Assembly: GCF_018742245.1 (NCBI RefSeq)
Contig: NZ_CP036132.1
Coordinates: 4,893,001-4,957,000 of the forward strand
Reading direction: 5' to 3'
From: Bacillus mycoides
GTDB taxonomy: Bacteria; Bacillota; Bacilli; Bacillales; Bacillaceae_G
Length of the DNA: 64,000 bases
The notes beneath the pieces are model-generated. The model was not told where the DNA came from and did no database searches. It was given only the letters and a program-made list of their open reading frames with translations. Of the stretch, positions 57,294 to 64,000 are shown in pieces (the stretch's first letter is position 1; every line of letters begins with the position of its first letter). The translations under genes were made by a program, and so were the position numbers.

Positions 57294-58424
57294 TTATAAA
57301 GCTCGACTAATTACAAGCTTTTGTATTTCGCTCGTTCCTTCATATATTTGTGTAATCTTCGCATCACGGAAAAATCTTTCTACTGGATAATCTTTCGTAT
57401 AACCATAACCACCAAATACTTGCACTGCTTCAATCGCAACTTCAACAGCCGTCTTAGAAGCAAATAATTTCGCAATAGAAGCTTCTTTACCGCATGGTAA
57501 TCCTTGTGCTCTTAGCGATGCCGCTCTGTATACAAGTAATCGCGCTGCTTCTACGCTAGTCGCCATATCTGCAAGTTTGAATCCGATTCCTTGCTGCGCC
57601 GCAATTGGCTTTCCGAATTGCTCACGCTCTTTCGCATAATCAATCGCACTTGCAAGCGCCGCTTCCGCGATCCCTAATGCCTGCGCTCCGATTCCAATTC
57701 GCCCAACATCTAAATTCGCCATTGCCACCTTAAATCCTTGTCCTTCTTCACCAAGTAAATTCTCAGCCGGCACTTTCATATCTTCAAACGTAAGTTGCAC
57801 TGTGCGAGAACCAAGAAGCCCCATCTTATGCTCATCTTTTCCGATGATTAATCCTGGTGTATCTTTCTCTACTATAAATGCTGAAATCCCGCTTTTCCCC
57901 GCCTCTGGATTTGTAGACGCGAAGACGATATATGTACTTGCTTCACCACCATTTGTAATAAAGACTTTCGATCCATTAATGATGTAGTGATCGCCTTTCT
58001 TTACAGCTCTTGATTTCAAACTGCCTGCATCTGATCCTGCATTCGGTTCTGTTAGAGCAAATGCGCCTAAATATTCACCAGTCGCCAGTTTAGAAACATA
58101 CTTCTGCTTCTGTTCTTCTGTTCCGAAATACAAAATCGGATTCATTCCAACTGACGTATGTACAGCTAAAATTACACCGACCGTTGCGCTTACCTTTGAA
58201 ATTTCTTCAATCGCTAGAATGTAAGAAATAAAATCCATTTCTGCCCCGCCATATTTTGCAGGCGCCGGAATACCCATTAGTCCAAGCTCACCCATCTTTT
58301 GCAAAATCTCTTTTGGGAACACCCCTTGTTCCATACTAGGAACAAAGGGAGCTATTTCCTTCTGCGCAAAATCTCGAACCATTTTCCTCATCATTTGTTG
58401 CTCTTCAGTAAAGTGAAAATTCAT
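57294..58424 (-). CDS. Acyl-CoA dehydrogenase (proximal)
   Basis: A 376-residue acyl-CoA dehydrogenase with [19 protein letters not shown] and the catalytic glutamate in [13 protein letters not shown]. The ATG at 58424 follows GGAGGCG; an upstream start adds only five residues. It is a paralogue of the downstream gene, probably with different acyl preference, for example butyryl-CoA given the neighbours. Confidence 0.93.
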   Translation of the reverse strand: MNFHFTEEQQMMRKMVRDFAQKEIAPFVPSMEQGVFPKEILQKMGELGLMGIPAPAKYGGAEMDFISYILAIEEISKVSATVGVILAVHTSVGMNPILYFGTEEQKQKYVSKLATGEYLGAFALTEPNAGSDAGSLKSRAVKKGDHYIINGSKVFITNGGEASTYIVFASTNPEAGKSGISAFIVEKDTPGLIIGKDEHKMGLLGSRTVQLTFEDMKVPAENLLGEEGQGFKVAMANLDVGRIGIGAQALGIAEAALASAIDYAKEREQFGKPIAAQQGIGFKLADMATSVEAARLLVYRAASLRAQGLPCGKEASIAKLFASKTAVEVAIEAVQVFGGYGYTKDYPVERFFRDAKITQIYEGTSEIQKLVISRAL

Positions 58425-58496
58425 GTACTTCGCCTCCATTTGCTATATATCTTTTTAATAATTTGGTAAGACCACTACTTTAATAAAGGGAGGAAT

Positions 58497-59348
58497 TTAT
58501 TCGTAAACGTAGAAACCACGACCCGTTTTACGTCCTAACCATCCTGCATTCACATACTTACGTAATAATGGACATGGGCGATATTTACTATCTCCTAATC
58601 CTTCATGCAACACTTCCATAATGTATAAACACGTATCTAAACCGATAAAATCAGCTAATGTAAGTGGTCCCATCGGATGATTCATACCGAGTTTCATTAC
58701 TTCATCAATCGCTTCTTTCGTCGCTACACCTTCATATAACGTATAGATTGCTTCGTTAATCATCGGTAATAAAATACGGTTCGAGACAAACCCTGGGAAA
58801 TCATTTACTTCAACTGGCACTTTCCCGATTTTTTTCGTAATATCCTCAATCGTTTCGTACACTGCATCATCTGTAGCTAAACCACGAATAATTTCAACGA
58901 GTTTCATAACTGGAACTGGATTCATAAAGTGCATGCCGATTACTTTCTCAGGTCGTTTCGTTACCGCTGCAATTTCCGTAATTGGTAACGATGACGTATT
59001 CGTCGCTAAAATTGCGTGTTCTGGAGCAATTTCATCTAGATTCGCAAAAATTTTCTTTTTAATATCCATTTTTTCAACAGCTGCTTCAATAATAAGATCA
59101 GCTTCTTTGACACTATTTAAATCGAGCGTCCATGTAAGACGATTTAAAGTCGCTTCTTTCTCTTCTTCCTTCATACGACCTTTTTCTACTTGGCGGGCTA
59201 AATTTTTCGAAATAACAGCTAGCCCTCTATCTAATTGCTCTTGCTTTAAATCTTGCACTTTCACATCATAGCCTGCCATTGCACACACTTGTGCGATACC
59301 TGAACCCATTTGCCCTGCACCAATTACAACTATTTTTTGTACACCCAT
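58497..59348 (-). CDS. 3-hydroxyacyl-CoA (3-hydroxybutyryl-CoA) dehydrogenase
   Basis: A 283-residue NAD-dependent enzyme with the Rossmann motif [11 protein letters not shown] at about 11-21, the catalytic histidine in [15 protein letters not shown] and the C-terminal dimer domain (YNR-type [14 protein letters not shown]). It performs the third step of beta-oxidation, or the reverse in butyrate pathways. Confidence 0.93.
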   Translation of the reverse strand: MGVQKIVVIGAGQMGSGIAQVCAMAGYDVKVQDLKQEQLDRGLAVISKNLARQVEKGRMKEEEKEATLNRLTWTLDLNSVKEADLIIEAAVEKMDIKKKIFANLDEIAPEHAILATNTSSLPITEIAAVTKRPEKVIGMHFMNPVPVMKLVEIIRGLATDDAVYETIEDITKKIGKVPVEVNDFPGFVSNRILLPMINEAIYTLYEGVATKEAIDEVMKLGMNHPMGPLTLADFIGLDTCLYIMEVLHEGLGDSKYRPCPLLRKYVNAGWLGRKTGRGFYVYE

Positions 59349-59404
59349 TCTTTCTTCCCCCTTAATATAAGTTGTTAATAAACCGAAAATTTCCTGAACG
59401 TAAA

Positions 59405-60586
59405 TTAATGAACCTCAATCATCACTGCATCACCTTGACCGCCACCGCTACAAATAGAAGCAATTCCAATTCCGCCGCCGCGCTGCTTCAGTGCATGGAT
59501 AAGTGTAACGATAATACGTGCTCCGCTCGCTCCAATTGGATGCCCCATTGCTACAGCACCACCATTTACATTCAATTTTTCCGGATCGATTCCTGCGATT
59601 TCTGTACTTGCAATTGCTACCGCCGCAAATGCCTCATTGATTTCAAATAGATCTATGTCTTCAATTGTCTTACCTGTCTTTTTCAGCAATTCATTAATTG
59701 CATAACCTGGCGTTCTTGGGAAATCCTTCGATTCTACCGCAATCGCCGTATGCGCCAAAATTGTCGCTAATGGCTTTCTTCCCTCTTGCTTCGCTCTGTC
59801 CTCGCTCATTAATACAAGTGCAGCACCGCCATCATTTAGTCCAGGAGCATTACCAGCTGTCACCGACGACGTCTTATCAAAAACAGGCTTTAATTTCGCT
59901 AATTTTTCAATCGTTGTATCCGCGCGTGGTGCCTCATCCTTAGCCACGACGATAGGATCGCCTTTTCTTTGCTGAATTGTTACTGGTACAATCTCCTCTT
60001 CAAAACGACCTTCCTTATGTGCCGAAACCGCACGTTGATGGCTACGATATGCCCATTCATCTTGTGCTTCGCGGGAGATCCCATCCTCGTTTGCAACTTC
60101 TCCGCCATAAACACCCATGTGTATACCTGAAAATGCGCATGTTAAACCGTCTGCAACGTTTAAATCGATAACTTCGTTGTTACCCATTCTGTATCCCCAT
60201 CTTGCCCCTCGTAAAATGTAAGGGCTGTTACTCATCGATTCCATTCCACCAGCTACAATCAGTGATTGATCACCAGTACGAATAATTTGATCCGCTAACG
60301 TAACTGCGCGAAGTCCTGATGCACAAACTTTATTTACTGTTTCTGTCTGCACTTCCCAAGGAATGCCGGCCGCTCTTGCTGCTTGGCGTGATGGAATTTG
60401 TCCTTGCCCTCCTTGGATAACCGTTCCAAATATAACTTCTTCAACATCACTAGCGGAAACATTCGCTCTTTCAAGCGCTGCCTTAATTGCGATTCCTCCA
60501 AGTTCTGTTGCTTTCACGTCTTTTAAAGTTCCTCCAAATTTTCCAACCGGTGTTCTTGCAGCACTTAAAATAACTGTTTTACTCAT
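59405..60586 (-). CDS. Acetyl-CoA acetyltransferase (thiolase)
   Basis: This 393-residue thiolase forms or splits acetoacetyl-CoA. Nucleophile Cys88 ([11 protein letters not shown]), the [10 protein letters not shown] histidine and the base cysteine in [11 protein letters not shown] are present. I chose the ATG at 60586 ([15 protein letters not shown]), with a GGGGGAAAG site; a longer frame would start inside a hairpin region. Confidence 0.93.
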   Translation of the reverse strand: MSKTVILSAARTPVGKFGGTLKDVKATELGGIAIKAALERANVSASDVEEVIFGTVIQGGQGQIPSRQAARAAGIPWEVQTETVNKVCASGLRAVTLADQIIRTGDQSLIVAGGMESMSNSPYILRGARWGYRMGNNEVIDLNVADGLTCAFSGIHMGVYGGEVANEDGISREAQDEWAYRSHQRAVSAHKEGRFEEEIVPVTIQQRKGDPIVVAKDEAPRADTTIEKLAKLKPVFDKTSSVTAGNAPGLNDGGAALVLMSEDRAKQEGRKPLATILAHTAIAVESKDFPRTPGYAINELLKKTGKTIEDIDLFEINEAFAAVAIASTEIAGIDPEKLNVNGGAVAMGHPIGASGARIIVTLIHALKQRGGGIGIASICSGGGQGDAVMIEVH

Positions 60587-60603
60587 GTTTCTTTCCCCCA
60601 TTT

Positions 60604-60672
60604 CTTTTTTTAGCACCGAGCGCTCGCTCGGCATTCCTACGCTTCGAAGAGGTGCAATTATTGCACCTCTTT
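60604..60672. promoter_or_regulatory. Intra-operon hairpins between the Fe-S gene and thiolase
   Basis: AAGAGGTGCAAT pairs with ATTGCACCTCTT (60646-60670) and CCGAGCG pairs with CGCTCGG (60615-60630). The first would form a strong stem in the transcript but lacks a T-run, so it may be an mRNA-processing or stability element. Confidence 0.5.
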
Positions 60673-60697
60673 CTAAAGTTGGATGCATTCCTACAAA

Positions 60698-62809
60698 CTA
60701 CATTGCTTCTTTCTTCTGTCCGATAACTGAGCGTTCTAAAATCTCTGTTACGTCCAGAGTTTGAACTGTTTCTTCAACTTCTTTCGCTTTCGTACCGTCA
60801 CTAATCATCGTTAAGCAATACGGGCATCCTGTACCGATAATTGACGGCTGCACAGCTAGCGCTTGTTCTGTACGAGCAACGTTAATACGAGAACCTGCCG
60901 TTTCTTCCATCCACATTAGGCCACCACCCGCACCACAGCACATTCCCGTTTCACGGTTACGCGCCATTTCTACAAGGTTTACACCTGGAATTGCTTTTAG
61001 AATATCGCGCGGTGCTTCGTATACTTCGTTGTATCTTCCTAAGTAACAGGAATCATGATACGTAACTGTCTCTTCAATAGAATGGACAGGTTTTAAACGT
61101 CCTTCCTTCACCCACTGAGCTAGTAATTCTGTATGATGATAGACTTCTGCTTGTAAGCCAAAGTCCGGGTACTCATTTTTAAAAGTGTTATAAGCATGAG
61201 GGTCAATCGTAACGATTTTCTTCACTCCTGCTTTTTCAAATTCTTCAATATTTTTAGTCGCCATTTCCTGGAATACAAATTCATTTCCAAGGCGGCGCGG
61301 TGTATCACCAGAGTTCTTTTCCTTATTACCAAGAATTGCGAATGAAATGCCTGCTTCGTTCATTAGCTTCGCAAATGATATCGCAATCTTCTGACTGCGA
61401 TTGTCATACGAACCCATTGATCCAACCCAGAATAAGTATTCAAACTCTTCGCCAGCTTTTGATTTCTCCTTTACAGTTGGAACTGTTACTTCATCGTCAC
61501 CTTGGCGCCATGTTTCACGCTCTTTACGATTCAGTCCCCACGGATTCCCTTGACGCTCAATGTTTGTCATTGCACGCTGCGCTTCCGCGTCCATTTTCCC
61601 TTCTGTTAAAACGAGATAGCGGCGTAAATCAATAATTTTGTCAACATGCTCATTCATAACTGGGCACTGGTCCTCACAGTTACGGCACGTTGTACATGCC
61701 CAAATCTCTTCTTCTGTAATAACGTCTCCGATTAAACTTGGATCGTACGCTAGCGCTGTAGCCGCTGATTCTTGTTGTCCTTTTCCAGCTGCCATCATCG
61801 CTAACTGATTTCCTTGTGTATTATTAAAAGCAACAACTGGAACCCACGGTGCTTTTGATGTTACCGCTGCTCCTTTATCAGTTAAATGATCACGAAGTTT
61901 TAAAATTAAATCCATCGGTGATAACATTTTCCCTGTTCCTGTTGCCGGACACATATTTGTACAACGACCACATTCGACGCAAGAATATAAGTCGATAAGT
62001 TGATTTTGTCTAAAGTCTTCAATTTTACCAACACCGAATGTTTCTTGCGTTTCATCTTCAAAATCGATTTTTTCAAGTTTTCCTGGATTTGAAAGACGAC
62101 CAAAAAATACGTTAACTGGTCCAGCAATTAAATGCGCATGTTTTGATTGTGGTACATAAACTAAAAACGTTAACAAGATTAATAGATGCACCCACCAAGA
62201 GAAATAGAACACTGAAATGGCTACGGTTTCATTTATCCCTGAGAAAACGTAAGCGATTGCAGAAGCGATTGGTTCACTCCACGAAAGCTCTTCGCCATGC
62301 CATATAATTCCCATCCCATTACCAATTAGCACAGAAATCATTAAGCCACCGATAAAGATAAGGACAAGACCTGATTTGAAATTACGTTTTAAACGAACAA
62401 GCTTTTCAACATAGCGTCTATGAAAAGCCCAAAAGACTGCAATTAAAATAACAAGTGTGACAATTTCCTGGAAGAATGTAAATGCAGGATATAGTGGTCC
62501 AAGTGGAAGATGTGATCCTGGTGCGAGCCCTTTCCAAACGAAGTCAATTGCTCCAAATTGGACAAGAATAAATCCGTAAAAGAACATAACGTGAATGATG
62601 CCGCTCTTTTTATCTTTCAGCAGCTTTTTTTGACCGAAAACATTGACCTTAAGGAGATCCCAACGTTCTTTAAAACGACGGTCAAATTCAATCTTTTTTC
62701 CTAATTGTATGTAGGCCATCCTCGTTCGTATAAGATATACAAACAAATATCCCGCATAAGCAATAACAGCAATGGCAGCCAGCCAATTAATGATTAGTAA
62801 GCTATTCAT
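60698..62809 (-). CDS. fadF: Membrane iron-sulfur oxidoreductase (FadF/EtfD-like)
   Basis: A 703-residue protein with six N-terminal helices like nitrate reductase gamma (about 1-265), two 4Fe-4S motifs (CVECGRCTNMCP and CTTCRNCEDQCP) and two CCG domains at the C-terminus (HDSCYLGRYN and MCCGAGGGLMW). It probably takes electrons from electron-transfer flavoprotein, reduced by acyl-CoA dehydrogenases, to the quinone pool. It leads the beta-oxidation operon and matches B. subtilis ywjF. Confidence 0.9.
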   Translation of the reverse strand: MNSLLIINWLAAIAVIAYAGYLFVYLIRTRMAYIQLGKKIEFDRRFKERWDLLKVNVFGQKKLLKDKKSGIIHVMFFYGFILVQFGAIDFVWKGLAPGSHLPLGPLYPAFTFFQEIVTLVILIAVFWAFHRRYVEKLVRLKRNFKSGLVLIFIGGLMISVLIGNGMGIIWHGEELSWSEPIASAIAYVFSGINETVAISVFYFSWWVHLLILLTFLVYVPQSKHAHLIAGPVNVFFGRLSNPGKLEKIDFEDETQETFGVGKIEDFRQNQLIDLYSCVECGRCTNMCPATGTGKMLSPMDLILKLRDHLTDKGAAVTSKAPWVPVVAFNNTQGNQLAMMAAGKGQQESAATALAYDPSLIGDVITEEEIWACTTCRNCEDQCPVMNEHVDKIIDLRRYLVLTEGKMDAEAQRAMTNIERQGNPWGLNRKERETWRQGDDEVTVPTVKEKSKAGEEFEYLFWVGSMGSYDNRSQKIAISFAKLMNEAGISFAILGNKEKNSGDTPRRLGNEFVFQEMATKNIEEFEKAGVKKIVTIDPHAYNTFKNEYPDFGLQAEVYHHTELLAQWVKEGRLKPVHSIEETVTYHDSCYLGRYNEVYEAPRDILKAIPGVNLVEMARNRETGMCCGAGGGLMWMEETAGSRINVARTEQALAVQPSIIGTGCPYCLTMISDGTKAKEVEETVQTLDVTEILERSVIGQKKEAM

Positions 62810-62896
62810 TTTATGCTACCCCTCTCTTTGTAAGCCCTCTTCCTTTTTTAGAATCTTCGAAAATATATAATTTTCTGAATTGTATCCCCTATTCCC

Positions 62897-62924
62897 ATTA
62901 TATAATGAGTGAGCATTCAGTCAA
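62897..62924 (-). promoter_or_regulatory. Promoter of the beta-oxidation operon with FadR-like box
   Basis: On the minus strand TTGACT (62924-62919), 16 bases, TATAAT (62902-62897). The plus strand 62906-62923 reads TGAGTGAGCATTCAGTCA, 14 of 18 matches by hand to the B. subtilis FadR consensus TGAATGAMTANTCATTCA, inside the promoter, so a TetR-type repressor would block the polymerase. Confidence 0.75.
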
Positions 62925-62982
62925 CAGTTTTTTGTTATACAACAACACATTTTTTAATAAAGCTGTTTATTTCGGTGAAACT

Positions 62983-63080
62983 ATAAAGTGAAACTTTAAT
63001 CGGCGGGGCTGTTCATACCCAATGATTATTAGCCCACACTAATCGGACTTTTACGGGCAGCCCGCAAATAGCGGGCTAAA
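62983..63080. repeat. bcr1-like repeat, shortened copy
   Basis: It begins ATAAAGTGAAACTTTAATC and ends CCCGCAAATAGCGGGCTAAA, with the ATTATTAGCCC core, but lacks the CTCCCACC..GGTGGGAG internal stem of the full element. The flank at the far end is CTAAA, a decayed ATAAA. Confidence 0.75.
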
Positions 63081-63140
63081 TTGAACTTTTGATTTGTAAA
63101 AAATTGATGGTGAAAAGACCGTGAAGGAGGGAATTTACTT

Positions 63141-64000
63141 ATGTTCTTCTTATCTCTCTTGTTATTAGGCAGCGCTCTCTGGATTACAATCGACCTTTCA
63201 TACGGGAGAATTCTTCATTTAAAGCGCGTGCGTTCCCGTTCTTTCTCTTTACGTCAAAGTGATTTTCGCCTTTATACATACGGAAATGATCTGTACGATG
63301 CTCTCTTTACTGATATCAAACAAGCTAAACACCATGTGCACGTCTTATTTTTTATTGTAAAAAACGATGACATAAGTCGTAAATTTTTAAAGTTACTTAT
63401 CGATAAAGCACAAGAAGGAATTGAAGTAAGACTTTTACTCGACCGGTTTGGAAGTCATTATTTATCAAAAGAAGCGGTTTACTCCCTACAAAAGCATGGT
63501 GTCTCTTTTTCATTTTGTCACAAAGTAAAATTTCCTTTTCTTTTCTTTTCTGCCAATCAAAGAAATCATAGAAAAATTACAGTTATTGACGGGAAAATTG
63601 GTTATATTGGTGGATTTAATATCGGCGAGGAATATTTAGGGCACAATCAAAAGTTAGGGTTATGGAGAGATTATCATTTACGTCTTACAGGTGAAGGGAT
63701 ACAAGATTTACAAAAACAATTTTTACATGACTGGTTTGATGATACGAACCAAAACTTATTAGATTCCTCTCTTTATTTTCCAGAACAACAACCTGGTGCT
63801 ATTCTACATCGCTTCATCCCTACTGATGGTGCCTATTTACAAAATACATTTTTACATTTAATCGAAAGCGCGGAAAAAGAACTCTTTATCGGTACACCAT
63901 ATTTTATTCCTGGAAAAAAAATTATGAACGCATTATTAAAAGCACGAAAACGTGGGGTTCAAATAACTATTCTCGTTCCACAAAAGGCAGATCACGCCCT
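63141..64000 (+). CDS. Cardiolipin synthase (YwjE type), N-terminal part
   Basis: Starting at ATG 63141, after AAGGAGGGAATTTACTT, the frame is open to the window end (286 codons). A hydrophobic N-terminal segment is followed by a phospholipase D domain with HxKxxxxD motif NHRKITVIDG and GGFNIGEEYLG. Cardiolipin synthases condense two phosphatidylglycerols at the membrane. The second PLD motif lies beyond the window. The order relative to ywjF matches B. subtilis. Confidence 0.9.
   Translation, partial: MFFLSLLLLGSALWITIDLSYGRILHLKRVRSRSFSLRQSDFRLYTYGNDLYDALFTDIKQAKHHVHVLFFIVKNDDISRKFLKLLIDKAQEGIEVRLLLDRFGSHYLSKEAVYSLQKHGVSFSFCHKVKFPFLFFSANQRNHRKITVIDGKIGYIGGFNIGEEYLGHNQKLGLWRDYHLRLTGEGIQDLQKQFLHDWFDDTNQNLLDSSLYFPEQQPGAILHRFIPTDGAYLQNTFLHLIESAEKELFIGTPYFIPGKKIMNALLKARKRGVQITILVPQKADHA

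Overview
The window is a core-chromosome segment of a Bacillus cereus group bacterium (B. cereus, thuringiensis or anthracis type). Low G+C, strong Shine-Dalgarno sequences, sporulation genes (spoIID, spoIIR, spo0F) and gene order collinear with the B. subtilis ywl/ywk/ywj/ywm region give the genus. An 11-gene nuo operon without nuoEFG, a bcr1-type repeat flanked by TTTAT, and many copies of a second intergenic repeat point to the B. cereus group. Nearly all genes are on the minus strand.

Layout, left to right: an ABC exporter (permease cut by the window edge) with a LytTR regulator fused to a dead ABC ATPase domain; spoIID, murA (murAA type), ywmB, ywzB; the nuoABCDHIJKLMN operon read leftward from about 16.7 kb; a plus-strand PAS-GGDEF-EAL membrane protein; two DUF975 paralogues; the atp operon (atpZ-I-B-E-F-H-A-G-D-C); upp, glyA, ywlG, rpiB, ywlE; a lineage-specific block (glucose IIA protein, DoxX protein, flavin reductase-like protein, two small membrane proteins); mntP, ywlC, ywlB, spoIIR; an IS200/IS605-type tnpB element with a wrecked tnpA; prmC, prfA, tdk, rpmE2, rho, glpX, murA (murAB/murZ type), fbaA, spo0F; ywjG (plus strand), pyrG, rpoE; a TetR regulator and a fatty-acid beta-oxidation operon; and the start of a cardiolipin synthase gene.

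Functionally, the window joins respiratory energy conservation (a complex I-like pump without the NADH-oxidising module, and F1Fo ATP synthase), cell-wall precursor synthesis (two MurA enzymes), translation termination (PrfA and its methylase PrmC), nucleotide supply (upp, tdk, pyrG), one-carbon metabolism, sporulation signalling and beta-oxidation. Regulatory DNA readable here includes SigA-type promoters for nuo, atp, doxX, pyrG and the fad operon, a pyrG promoter and leader with the GGGCTC start and attenuator hairpin of reiterative-transcription control, a FadR-like box inside the fad promoter, and a dense DnaA-box cluster over the ywlC-ywlB junction.

The least ordinary items are the DnaA-box cluster, the tandem-repeat N-terminal extension of NuoC, the LytTR/degenerate-ABC fusion, repeat elements inside the atp operon and starting at stop codons, a zinc-finger-less TnpB beside a tnpA relic, and a tiny leader ORF abutting the GGDEF-EAL start. 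No convincing wholly new multi-gene system was found. No tRNA, rRNA, CRISPR or prophage was seen.
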